Below are positions 23,308-30,956 of a DNA stretch of 35,027 bases, piece by piece. The DNA lies in the NCBI GenBank assembly GCA_017392945.1, contig JAFOSK010000041.1, positions 1 to 35,027 on the forward strand, given 5' to 3'. The DNA comes from Treponema sp. Lineage in GTDB: Bacteria > Spirochaetota > Spirochaetia > Treponematales > Treponemataceae. The stretch's first letter is position 1. Each line of letters begins with the position of its first letter. The notes beneath the pieces were generated by a model. The model saw only the letters and a list, made by a program, of their open reading frames with translations, was not told the DNA's origin and made no database searches. The position numbers were made by a program, and so were the translations under genes.

Positions 23308-25125
23308 ATGAACTTGTCTGCAATTTTGCACAGATGTGCTTATACGGACTGCTATGCTTTTGATGAAAACAGCCTTGAAATAAATATCAGAACTGCCGGT
23401 GACATTGAAGCTGTTTTGCTTGTCTGGTGTGATTCTGCAAATCACAGAAAAATAGAGGATGGTTCGTGGCGAGGCGGACGAGTCCAGATGAAAAAGCGTT
23501 TCTGTCTTAAAAATCATATTATATGGAATTGTTCCATTGAGCCTCCTTTTAAGCGTGCCGAATATTATTTTGAAATATTCGGTAAGAATGAAAATGGAGT
23601 GGAAGAAAAAATCCTTTTTTTTGAAAATGATTTTGCCCTGCCGGAACAATATTGTTCCCGTCCGGATGCCTTTCATAAATTCAAAATGGCATGGATGAAT
23701 TCTGCTGATATTGTACGTGTTCCCGATTGGGTAAAAGATACTGTGTGGTATCAGATCATGCCAGATAGATTTTGTTCTGCGGGAAGTCATGAAAAGCGTT
23801 TTAAAAACCGCGATTGGGAAGATGATCTAGAAATGCATTGGACTGATTTTTACGGCGGAGACCTTGCTGGAATTATAGAAAAGCTCGATTACTTAAAGGA
23901 GCTCGGAATAAGCGGAATTTATTTTACGCCGGTTTTAAAATCATGTTCCAATCACAAATATAATATAGAAGATTATGAACAAATCGATCCTGATTTTGGT
24001 TCTGAAGAAGAAATGAAGGAGCTTGTAAGGCTGGCACATGAACGCGGAATCCGAATAATGGTAGATGCGGTTTTTAATCATTCTGGATCAGATTTCCCGT
24101 TTTGGCTTGATGTATTGGAAAATGGCGAAAATAGCCGCTATAAAGATTGGTTCTTTGTAAATGAATTTCCATTGGATAGAAATGACAGGACTGATACTTC
24201 TGACGGAAGGTATTTTTCATTTGATTTTGTACGGAATATGCCTAAGCTGAATACGAATAATCCTGAGGTTCAGGAATATTTTACGAATGTCTGCTGCCGC
24301 TGGGTTAATGAATGGAATGTTGACGGCATCCGTTTTGATGTTGGCAATGAGGTTTCTCATAGTTTTGTAAAAAAACTGAGAGGTACGCTTTGTAAGGAAA
24401 AATCTGATCTGTTTTTACTTGGGGAAATCTGGACGGACAGCATTCAGTGGCTTGGCGGTGACGAATACCATTCTGTAATGAATTATCCGTTTATGAATGC
24501 CATTGAAAAGTTCTTTTCAAATCTTGGTGATTTTTCTCAAGAGATGGCAAAGGTTTATTCCCTTTATTACAGGCAGACGAATTATGTGTTGTTCAATTTT
24601 ATTGATACGCATGATACTGACCGGGCTGTAAATTCTTGCAGGAGTATTGAGGAATTTTATCAAAAATTGGTTCTCCTTATGACTATGCAGGGAACTCCTT
24701 GTATTTTTTACGGAACGGAAATTGCCCTAGAAGGTGCTGGGGGGCCTTATAACCGCCGTCCTATGCCATGGTCTGAATTTGACAGTGACGGACGCTCCCT
24801 GATTTTTTCCCGAGTAAAAGAAATTATCAGCATAAGGAATAGTTGTAAATCTGCGCGTGCAGAAAAAATAGAATTTATTCATTGCGAAGAGGATCGTCAG
24901 GTTCACTATTTTCGTTTTGCAGATGATGGAACCGAACGCCTTCGAATCTGTGTAAATTCTTCTTCTGTTCCTATGAAAGTCTCTCTTGAAGAAAAAGAAA
25001 AAGTGATTTTTTCCATAAATGCCGCTTCTTCTGGCAACAAGTATACCTCTGCTCCCGGCGACAATAATCTCTCCTCCTCCGATCATGTTGTCGAGACCGG
25101 GGGCATACTTGTTGCCAGAATTTGA
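23308..25125 (+). CDS. GH13 neopullulanase / cyclomaltodextrinase-like amylase
   Basis: 605 residues from ATG 23308 (AGGAG ribosome site); a GTG at 23254 is in frame but lacks one. An N-terminal beta-sandwich domain (1-135) resembles the CBM34-type domain of the GH13_20 group. The barrel carries TVWYQIMPDRF, DAVFNH (region I), GIRFDVGNEV (nucleophile Asp about 343), LLGEIW (acid Glu about 371) and FIDTHDTDR (third Asp about 434). It hydrolyses alpha-1,4 (and some alpha-1,6) bonds in maltodextrins, cyclodextrins or pullulan. No signal peptide, so it acts in the cytoplasm. The last 30 codons contain a long inverted repeat and give a low-complexity Ser/Gly/Asn tail. Confidence 0.9.
   Translation: MNLSAILHRCAYTDCYAFDENSLEINIRTAGDIEAVLLVWCDSANHRKIEDGSWRGGRVQMKKRFCLKNHIIWNCSIEPPFKRAEYYFEIFGKNENGVEEKILFFENDFALPEQYCSRPDAFHKFKMAWMNSADIVRVPDWVKDTVWYQIMPDRFCSAGSHEKRFKNRDWEDDLEMHWTDFYGGDLAGIIEKLDYLKELGISGIYFTPVLKSCSNHKYNIEDYEQIDPDFGSEEEMKELVRLAHERGIRIMVDAVFNHSGSDFPFWLDVLENGENSRYKDWFFVNEFPLDRNDRTDTSDGRYFSFDFVRNMPKLNTNNPEVQEYFTNVCCRWVNEWNVDGIRFDVGNEVSHSFVKKLRGTLCKEKSDLFLLGEIWTDSIQWLGGDEYHSVMNYPFMNAIEKFFSNLGDFSQEMAKVYSLYYRQTNYVLFNFIDTHDTDRAVNSCRSIEEFYQKLVLLMTMQGTPCIFYGTEIALEGAGGPYNRRPMPWSEFDSDGRSLIFSRVKEIISIRNSCKSARAEKIEFIHCEEDRQVHYFRFADDGTERLRICVNSSSVPMKVSLEEKEKVIFSINAASSGNKYTSAPGDNNLSSSDHVVETGGILVARI
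25030..25119. repeat. Long nested inverted repeat inside the end of the GH13 gene
   Basis: A perfect 15-bp repeat TCTGGCAACAAGTAT (25030-25044) / complement (25105-25119) encloses CCCGG (25054-25058) / CCGGG (25097-25101) and CGACAA (25059-25064) / TTGTCG (25088-25093). The sequence GTTGTCGAGACCG resembles the dispersed REP-like repeat. It stays in frame and encodes the enzyme's tail. Confidence 0.8.
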
Positions 25126-25300
25126 CGGATGTTGATCTAAATGAAAAATTTTATTTAGTCTAGTTACAATGTTTCTGTTTAAAGGGGGGGGCGATCGGCT
25201 CAGTAACTGCGCGTTCTTGTTGGTTGTCAGCTGGTATTTAAATTCAATTGGGCATCTTCAGTCTTTTGTAAAAAAAATATGCTAATAGGACTTATTACTA

Positions 25301-25328
25301 TTTACAATATCATTTTATGTGCTATAAT
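25301..25328 (+). promoter_or_regulatory. perR promoter with PerR-box-like palindrome
   Basis: TTTACA (25301-25306), 16 bases, TATAAT (25323-25328) preceded by TGC (extended -10). The start ATG is 6 bases downstream. TATAATAGAATTATG (25323-25337) is a near palindrome resembling a Per box, spanning the -10 and the start codon, which suggests autorepression. Confidence 0.6.
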
Positions 25329-25334
25329 AGAATT

Positions 25335-25760
25335 ATGAGAGAAGGAAAGGTGCTTAGTCGTAATACTCCTCAAAGGAATCTGGTCTTGAAGCTAATGGAA
25401 AAAAACTTCAGCCATCCTACGGCGGACGAAATTTACGAAAAGGCTAGAAAAGCTGATCCTCATATTAGTCGTGGAACTGTATATCGCAATCTGAATCTTC
25501 TTGCAGAGGCTGGTTTTATTGCAAAGATTATGGTTCCGAGTGGAGCGGATCATTTTGACAGCACATTGAGCTTGCATTATCACTTTCATTGCGATAAATG
25601 TGATAAGTTGTATGACGTGCCATCTGATTGTTGTCCAAAACTTGATGCCGCAATCCAGAAAATGAAAAACCAGGGTTTTTCCGTAGAAAGTCACAGTCTT
25701 ATTTTTAATGGAATTTGCCCTGAATGCGCAGAAAATGAAGGACAGTTTCAGAAAAAGTAA
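25335..25760 (+). CDS. perR: PerR-type peroxide-sensing repressor (Fur family)
   Basis: 141 residues from ATG 25335; an upstream in-frame ATG at 25317 is rejected because the -10 box lies inside that extension. The winged-helix half has HPTADEIYEKAR and ISRGTVYRNLNLLAEAG. Regulatory metal ligands His27, Asp75, His81, His83 and Asp94 sit exactly 10 positions before B. subtilis PerR His37, Asp85, His91, His93 and Asp104. Asp rather than Glu at the last site favours PerR over Fur. Structural zinc Cys pairs are at 86/89 and 128/131. It should derepress when its histidines are oxidised by peroxide. Rubrerythrin follows 44 bases downstream. Confidence 0.9.
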   Translation: MREGKVLSRNTPQRNLVLKLMEKNFSHPTADEIYEKARKADPHISRGTVYRNLNLLAEAGFIAKIMVPSGADHFDSTLSLHYHFHCDKCDKLYDVPSDCCPKLDAAIQKMKNQGFSVESHSLIFNGICPECAENEGQFQKK

Positions 25761-25804
25761 CGGATCTGAAACTAAAAAAAATGTCCAGATTATAGGAGAA
25801 CAAT

Positions 25805-26341
25805 ATGGATTTGAAGGGAACACAGACAGAAAAAAACTTGCAGACAGCTTTCGCTGGTGAATCAATGGCTCGCAATAAGTATACTTATTACGCAAGCAAG
25901 GCAAAAAAAGACGGCTATGAGCAGATTGCCGCTATTTTTGAAGAAACTGCAAACAACGAAAAAGAACACGCAAAAATGTGGTATAAGCTTTTGAATGGTG
26001 GAATCGGAACAACCGAAGAAAATCTTAAGGCTGCTGCAGATGGCGAAAACTATGAATGGACGGACATGTACGATGGATTTGCGAAAACAGCCCGTGAAGA
26101 AGGTTTTGAAGCTATTGCAAAAATGTTCGAAGGCGTTGCCGCTATTGAAAAACATCACGAAGAACGCTATCGCAAACTCCTTAAAAATATTGAGGATAAG
26201 CTTGTGTTCTCTAGAGACGGAGATGCAATTTGGCAGTGTCGCAACTGCGGTCACATTGTAGTTGGAAAAGAAGCTCCAAAGGTATGCCCTGTATGTGCAC
26301 ATCCTCAGAGCTACTTTGAAATCTCTAATGAAAACTACTAA
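25805..26341 (+). CDS. rbr: Rubrerythrin
   Basis: 178 residues. A ferritin-like di-iron domain carries Glu19 ([12 protein letters not shown]), the ExxH motif at 52-55 ([10 protein letters not shown]) and a second ExxH at 115-118 ([11 protein letters not shown]). A C-terminal rubredoxin domain has CRNC (145-148) and CPVC (161-164). It reduces hydrogen peroxide to water in the cytoplasm of anaerobes, taking electrons through rubredoxin. It lies 44 bases after perR with a GGAGAA ribosome site and is a classical PerR-controlled gene. Both genes are probably on one transcript ending at 26481-26532. Confidence 0.96.
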   Translation: MDLKGTQTEKNLQTAFAGESMARNKYTYYASKAKKDGYEQIAAIFEETANNEKEHAKMWYKLLNGGIGTTEENLKAAADGENYEWTDMYDGFAKTAREEGFEAIAKMFEGVAAIEKHHEERYRKLLKNIEDKLVFSRDGDAIWQCRNCGHIVVGKEAPKVCPVCAHPQSYFEISNENY

Positions 26342-26346
26342 TGCAT

Positions 26347-26405
26347 ACGGTGGTTGAGCTTGTCGGAACTTTCTGTAAAGAAGCTGCTTTTGCAGTATTT
26401 ACAGA
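26347..26405. repeat. REP-like phrase and hairpin after rubrerythrin
   Basis: CGGTGGTTGAGCTTGTCG (26347-26364) is a copy of the dispersed repeat also seen near 243, 19090 and 27700. It is followed by TCTGTAAA (26372-26379) / TTTACAGA (26398-26405) with inner CTGC / GCAG. Confidence 0.6.
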
Positions 26406-26480
26406 TTTCAACAGGCTTGATGAGTGTATTAACAATCCCGGCTAGAAACTGCTGTCAGCATTCTGTATGTCGGAAAATAT

Positions 26481-26532
26481 AAAATCCTGTCGGTAACAAA
26501 TTTCGTTCAAACAGCCGGCGGGATTTTTTTTT
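26481..26532 (+). terminator. Rho-independent terminator of perR-rbr
   Basis: AATCCTGTCGG (26483-26493) pairs with CCGGCGGGATT (26515-26525), an 11-bp stem with two G-U pairs, followed by about nine T residues. It lies 140 bases after the rubrerythrin stop. Confidence 0.82.
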
Positions 26533-26593
26533 GTTTTGAAAGTTATGGTGTGTTTTTCCTTTTGTGATTCTTCTTCCAAAATCTTCTGAAATC

Positions 26594-26602
26594 TGATATT
26601 TT
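26594..26602 (+). promoter_or_regulatory. Extended -10 promoter of era, leaderless type
   Basis: TGATATTTT, then the 6 bases TCAATT, then the era ATG with no ribosome site. A weak TTCCAA -35 lies 17 bases upstream. Confidence 0.5.
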
Positions 26603-26608
26603 TCAATT

Positions 26609-27574
26609 ATGACAGAAAAAACGGAATTTAACGAAAAAATTATGGCTGGGCTGGAAAATTCTTCTGCCTCTGCCCTTGATATTGGTGAAAAAACTGCTCT
26701 TGTTGCAATTTTAGGACGTCCTTCCAGCGGAAAGTCAACGTTCATGAATACAGCCTGTCAGGAACCTGTGAGCATTGTTTCACCTATTCCTCAGACAACC
26801 AGAAATGCAATTCGTGGAATAGTGAATACTTCTTTAGGTCAGCTGGTATTTGTGGACACTCCCGGTTACCATGAATCAGATAAAAAGTTAAATCTCCGTC
26901 TAAAAGCTGTTACAGAAGAGCAGCTTGTAGACAGTGACTGTATTCTTTACATAATCGATACAACGCGTGAGCCTGGCAGCGAAGAGGAAATGAATGCAGC
27001 GCTTGCTGCAAAATACAAAGACAGGCTTGTTGTTGCGCTTAACAAAACAGATGCGCGCGAGTCAAATGTAAAGGCGGTACGCAGTTTCCTGAAAAGTTCG
27101 ATTCCGGGGCTTTCAGAAGAGCGGGTCTTTGAAATGTCTGCAAAAAATGATGAAGGTATAAACGAAGTCCTTAAAGCTCTTTACGCAATTGCACCTGTTC
27201 ATCCGCCTTTGTATACAGAAGACATGTATACAGATCAGGATGTTGCATTCCGTATTTCAGAAATAATCCGTGGCGAGGCAATAAGCCGTCTGACTCAGGA
27301 ACTTCCGCACTGTCTTTATGTTGATGTGGCTGATATAGAAAGCCGTGGAACAAATGGAAAGATGTGGGTTCGTGCCTTTATCTGTGTAGAACGTGACAGT
27401 CAGAAAGGAATGGTAATAGGTAAGGGAGCTGCAATGATAAAGTCTATCCGCATGGCAAGTCTAAAAAAAATCAGCGAAGTATTTCCTTTCAAGGTAGACC
27501 TGGATCTTCAGGTAAAAGTAGACAAAAACTGGCGCCAGCACGACTTTGTATTGAACAGGCTTATTCCGCAGTAA
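26609..27574 (+). CDS. era: GTPase Era, ribosome assembly factor
   Basis: 321 residues. G1 GRPSSGKST (36-44), the G2 region QTTRNAIRG, G3 DTPG (83-86), G4 NKTD (145-148) and a SAK-type G5 (MSAKNDEG) define the Era-type GTPase. The C-terminal KH domain contains VIGKGAAMIKSIRMASL, the GxxG loop that binds the 3' end of 16S rRNA. It matures the small ribosomal subunit in the cytoplasm. Compared with E. coli Era it has about 25 extra N-terminal residues. A start inside that extension is possible, but the ATG at 26609 is supported by the promoter position. The gene appears monocistronic. Confidence 0.94.
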   Translation: MTEKTEFNEKIMAGLENSSASALDIGEKTALVAILGRPSSGKSTFMNTACQEPVSIVSPIPQTTRNAIRGIVNTSLGQLVFVDTPGYHESDKKLNLRLKAVTEEQLVDSDCILYIIDTTREPGSEEEMNAALAAKYKDRLVVALNKTDARESNVKAVRSFLKSSIPGLSEERVFEMSAKNDEGINEVLKALYAIAPVHPPLYTEDMYTDQDVAFRISEIIRGEAISRLTQELPHCLYVDVADIESRGTNGKMWVRAFICVERDSQKGMVIGKGAAMIKSIRMASLKKISEVFPFKVDLDLQVKVDKNWRQHDFVLNRLIPQ

Positions 27575-27604
27575 CGGGAAGTAGCCGGAATTCTCAGCAT
27601 TCAG

Positions 27605-27757
27605 ATATTTTGGGCGCATCCGCCTGCTTCACTACGTTCCTCAGGCGGTCGGGCTTTCCACACTTTCGCGCTAACCGCGCTCCATTCCTTCTCTCTGGTG
27701 GTTTCGCCTTCGCTCAACCACCGCCGCTCTGGAACTGCCCTTCGGGCAGGTGTTCCA
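27605..27757. repeat. GC-rich REP-like block between era and the repeat lipoprotein
   Basis: A GC-rich segment in the 332-base gap with no gene. It includes GGTGGTTTCGCC...GCTCAACCACC, another copy of the dispersed repeat (27697-27723), and a bulged hairpin GGAAC-TGCCC / GGGCA-GTTCC (27731-27756) ending just ahead of the poly-G promoter. Confidence 0.6.
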
Positions 27758-27789
27758 ATCCCTTGCGCAGTTTTAATTGTTAAAAAAAT

Positions 27790-27821
27790 TTGACAATTCG
27801 TGGGGGGGGGGGGTGGATAAT
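27790..27821 (+). promoter_or_regulatory. Poly-G promoter, probable phase-variation switch
   Basis: TTGACA (27790-27795, consensus) and GATAAT (27816-27821) are separated by 20 bases that include a run of 12 G (27802-27813). With nine G the spacer would be the optimal 17. Slippage in the run would therefore tune or switch transcription. AATTGT (27775-27780) and ACAATT (27793-27798) flank the -35 box. The leader to the ATG is about 80 bases. Confidence 0.72.
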
Positions 27822-27906
27822 CTCTCTTTGGAGATGAGTTTTTTTTGGTCTGATTTTCACTCTTTTACAGAGCGGTTAGTTCAGATCATAAAAATTTGGA
27901 GGAACT

Positions 27907-30489
27907 ATGAAAAAACTTCTAGGTTCATTTACAGCTGCCGTTTTGGCTCTGTCAATGATTTTTACTGCTTGTCAGAATGATTCTGACAGTAACAATTCAA
28001 TGCTTTTGCTTGCTCTTGCAAACAATAGCAATACTCCGGCTGCGGCTGCTAGTACTACAAAAAATGCTGCTGCTGCTGCCCTTAAAATCAATGCTGCTGC
28101 CGTAGGTAGTGAAGTAGACCTTGACGGCTATTCATTTAATTCAAAAACTGCCCTTACAATTGCAAAGGCAATTACTGTTAAAAATGCCAATCTTGGCGGT
28201 GGTTCAATTACCGTAACTGCAGGTGGTGTTAAACTCAGCAAAGTAACAAACGGTTCTGCTTCTCTTAAGGCAGATACAACTCTTGATAACTGTAACTTTA
28301 CAAATGTTGTCGTAGGATCTTATGGTTCACGCGATGTTTCTTCACTCAAACTTTCTGTAAAAGACGGTGAAGTTGCAAAACTTGCTGCCGGTGCTAATGT
28401 AGGCAAAATCGTTCTTAAAGGAAAAGCTAATCTTGCAAAACTTGCTACAAAAGGAACTGTTTCTGTAAAAGTTGCAAGTAAGGATGTAAAGGTTGCAAAA
28501 TCAGCTGTAAAACTGGAAGCTGCATCAGCAGAAGATCTTGACGGTGATGAAACACTTGATATTTCTGAAGATGACCTTAAATCTATTCAGGATGCAATTG
28601 AAGCATTTGATGAATCTGACCTTGCAGAACTTGAAAGTGAACTTGCAAAATTTGAAGAAGAAATGGAAGCTGCTGCCGCAGAATTCGCAGAAGAAGCTGC
28701 TGAACAGGCTAAAGAAGATGCAAAAGCTGCTTACGATGCTGCAGAAGCAGACATTAACAATGCAGTTTTCTCTGTTCAGGGTCTTTCTTGGGGCGGAAAA
28801 GCTTATACAGATGAACACGATCAGGCTAAAATTCTTTCTTACATAAAGGCTCTTTCTTCTGGTGAATTGACAGAAGAAGAACAGATTGAAAAAATGGAAG
28901 AATTCCTTCCTGAAAGTCTTATTAATGCTATTTTCTATTTGGAAACAGTAGAAAAAGAAGATTCATTTGCAAAAGATTATCCTGGACTTAATGCTTTGAT
29001 GAACAATTCTATGCCGGAAATCTGGATGAAAAAACTTTCAGAACTTGTAGAAAGTGAACACGGCCATGAAACACATGGAGCAAAAGTTGAAAAAGTTACT
29101 GTAATTGCAGATCCAGAAGATTCTTCTTCTGCTGAAGAAATGACAGAAGATAAAGTTTATGTATCGTATGTAAAATCTATGGTTTCTTTGGGTTGTGTAT
29201 TTACAGACGAAGCATGTACAATAGCAGCAACAGAAGCAGATGTTGTTGTTGGTGCAACACTTTACATTGATGAATCAAAGATTCCTACTAAGGTTGTAAA
29301 AATTACTGTAATTTCTGATGATGCCATGACGGAAATGACAGAGGAAAAACTTCCTGTATCATTAGTAAAACAGATGCTTGCTGGTAATTCTGTATATACA
29401 GACGAAGCATGTACAACAGCAGCAACAGAAGCAGATGTAGTTGTTGGTGCAACTCTTTACGTTTTCACAGTTGACTATTCTAAACTTGCTGGAAATGAAC
29501 ATGAACATGAGCATGAAATTGATCCTAATGCAACTGTAACTGTAATGGTTGTAGGTCTTCCTGAAGGTGCTCCAGAAGAAGTTAAGAAACAGGTTGTTCC
29601 TGTAGGAGTTCTTTCACAGATGAGTGAGCACTATACATTCTATTCTGATGAAGACTGTACAAAAGAAATTACAGAGCTTTCAGCAGTTGAAGCTGGTGCT
29701 ACAATTTACGCAAAAGCTAAGACTTCTCCAGATACACCTGAAACAGGAGATGTTGTAACTATAGTATATGTTGAAGTAGAGGATGAAAACTATAGAACTC
29801 AGAAAGTACCTGTAAACAGTCTTTCAGAAGGTGCTTATTATTATAATTTCTATAGCGATGAAGCTTGTACTGCAGAAATTACAGATCTTTCAGCAGTTGA
29901 AGTTGGTGCTACTGTTTATGCAAAGAAGAAGACTGTTTTAAAAGTTACTGTAGTTGCTGATGACGCAGAACCTGTACAGGGAACATATACATTAACAATG
30001 ATGAAGGGAATGTTGTCTTATGGCGGTATTTATACAGATGAAGCTTGTACTGTAGAGGCAACAGAAGCAGATGTAGTTGTTGGTGCTGAACTTTACATTA
30101 AGCAAACTGCTCCTAAAACTGCTAAGGTAATAGCTGTCGCAAATGGTCAGTTTTCTCCTGCTAAGGAAACGTTGCTTGTTGATCTTGTAGAAATGGAAAA
30201 ACATGGAACTGTATTCTATTCAGATGAAACTTTACAGACAAAAATTGCAGCTGCTGACATTACAGATGGAATGACAGTTTATATGAAAGTTTCTTCTGTT
30301 GTGAAGGTTGTAGTTCAGGAATCAGACTGCGAAGCTGGTCCTGGAGTAGATTCTGTTAAGGCAATGATTTCAATTGATGCTGTGTTTACAGATGAAGCCT
30401 GCACAACTGCTGCAACAGAAGCAGATGTAGTTGTTGGTGCAACACTTTACATTGATATGTCAAAAGTGCCAATGAATCCTGAGAACTAA
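27907..30489 (+). CDS. Large repeat-containing surface lipoprotein
   Basis: 860 residues. A lipoprotein signal ends at Cys22 (IFTAC). An Ala/Asn-rich linker leads to a beta-strand repeat region (about 75-205, for example TIAKAITVKNANLGGGSITV) and an acidic coiled coil rich in Glu and Ala (about 215-275). From about residue 393 there are seven imperfect repeats of roughly 60 residues. Each has a variable strand part, then FYSDEACT or a variant, then a Val-Gly-Ala-x-(Leu/Val/Ile)-Tyr end. They resemble the small beta-grasp surface repeats of the Flg_new/Listeria type. A His/Glu-rich HEHEHEH patch lies near 530. Function unknown; exposed adhesin-like location is inferred. The TTGGAGG ribosome site is strong. 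Confidence 0.8.
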   Translation: MKKLLGSFTAAVLALSMIFTACQNDSDSNNSMLLLALANNSNTPAAAASTTKNAAAAALKINAAAVGSEVDLDGYSFNSKTALTIAKAITVKNANLGGGSITVTAGGVKLSKVTNGSASLKADTTLDNCNFTNVVVGSYGSRDVSSLKLSVKDGEVAKLAAGANVGKIVLKGKANLAKLATKGTVSVKVASKDVKVAKSAVKLEAASAEDLDGDETLDISEDDLKSIQDAIEAFDESDLAELESELAKFEEEMEAAAAEFAEEAAEQAKEDAKAAYDAAEADINNAVFSVQGLSWGGKAYTDEHDQAKILSYIKALSSGELTEEEQIEKMEEFLPESLINAIFYLETVEKEDSFAKDYPGLNALMNNSMPEIWMKKLSELVESEHGHETHGAKVEKVTVIADPEDSSSAEEMTEDKVYVSYVKSMVSLGCVFTDEACTIAATEADVVVGATLYIDESKIPTKVVKITVISDDAMTEMTEEKLPVSLVKQMLAGNSVYTDEACTTAATEADVVVGATLYVFTVDYSKLAGNEHEHEHEIDPNATVTVMVVGLPEGAPEEVKKQVVPVGVLSQMSEHYTFYSDEDCTKEITELSAVEAGATIYAKAKTSPDTPETGDVVTIVYVEVEDENYRTQKVPVNSLSEGAYYYNFYSDEACTAEITDLSAVEVGATVYAKKKTVLKVTVVADDAEPVQGTYTLTMMKGMLSYGGIYTDEACTVEATEADVVVGAELYIKQTAPKTAKVIAVANGQFSPAKETLLVDLVEMEKHGTVFYSDETLQTKIAAADITDGMTVYMKVSSVVKVVVQESDCEAGPGVDSVKAMISIDAVFTDEACTTAATEADVVVGATLYIDMSKVPMNPEN
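29085..30460 (+). repeat. Seven tandem ~60-codon repeats in the lipoprotein gene
   Basis: The DNA of several units is nearly identical over 60-70 bases: GCAACAGAAGCAGATGT followed by GTTGTTGGTGC recurs near 29230, 29430, 30060 and 30415. Units 3 and 4 form a second subtype (CTTTCAGCAGTTGAAG). Such identity would permit unit gain or loss by recombination. Confidence 0.8.
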
Positions 30490-30533
30490 TTCCTATTCAT
30501 GGATTTTTTTCACGTGGATTAATCTATGAAACT

Positions 30534-30568
30534 AAGCCGGTTGTGCAAAAGCTCAGCCGGCTTTTTTT
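30534..30568 (+). terminator. Rho-independent terminator of the repeat lipoprotein gene
   Basis: AAGCCGG (30534-30540) / CCGGCTT (30557-30563) with a 16-base loop and seven T residues, 45 bases after the stop. Confidence 0.82.
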
Positions 30569-30620
30569 AGCGGTATGTTCAGCAATGTAACTTAGGGAAA
30601 TCAATTTTGAAACTATCCAT

Positions 30621-30849
30621 AAAAAATAGCGCGAGGGAGGAAAACATCTTTCAAAAACACGCTGTTATGCTGCCGCTATAGCGGCAAACTGTATAGTATT
30701 AAGGCGCAACATAGGGAGCGACCACGCAATGGTAAAACAGTCCGTTGGACTGTTTTTAGCGATTCTCCGAGCAGCTATGCTGCGAAGGCGTGTAGTGGCT
30801 CTTAATGCCCCGGTTTTAAAAGATGTTTTTTGACTGTAAGTTATTTTTT
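30621..30849. repeat. Branched palindromic element B
   Basis: Outer stems AAAAAATA (30621-30628) / TATTTTTT (30842-30849) and AAAACATCTTT (30641-30651) / AAAGATGTTTT (30819-30829), then CACGC (30658-30662) / GCGTG (30788-30792). Three hairpins lie inside: the 14-base perfect palindrome at 30672-30685, a 10-bp stem AAAACAGTCC / GGACTGTTTT with a 3-base loop (30734-30756), and GCAGC-TAT-GCTGC (30771-30783). The left end matches element A (ATAGCG, one variable base, GAGGGAG). It fills most of the 467-base gap between the lipoprotein and debranching enzyme genes. Confidence 0.75.
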
Positions 30850-30880
30850 TTTCATAGAAATGTTTTTTTATGTTTTCAAA

Positions 30881-30948
30881 TTTATAATGCGTTTGCCCTT
30901 TGTTTGCTATTTGCTACAGTAGAAAAATCATTTTTAATGTGTTATAAT
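30881..30948 (+). promoter_or_regulatory. Promoter of the glycogen debranching gene with shared upstream motif
   Basis: TGTTATAAT (extended -10, 30940-30948) ends 8 bases before the ATG; a TAGAAA -35-like box sits 17 bases upstream. The 22 bases at 30881-30902 are an exact copy of 10325-10346 before the DUF308 operon. Confidence 0.6.
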
Positions 30949-30956
30949 ACAATTCT

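Noticed and set aside
23115-23363. 82-codon frame overlapping the start of the GH13 gene
   Set aside because: It overlaps the well-supported GH13 start in another frame and has no ribosome site or family pattern.
25184-25191. Run of eight G between the amylase gene and perR as another switch
   Set aside because: It lies outside any convincing promoter spacer and 110 bases before the perR promoter, so no mechanism is evident.
25317-25334. Upstream ATG start for the PerR-like protein
   Set aside because: The extension contains the TATAAT box, and the residue offset to B. subtilis PerR fits the start at 25335.
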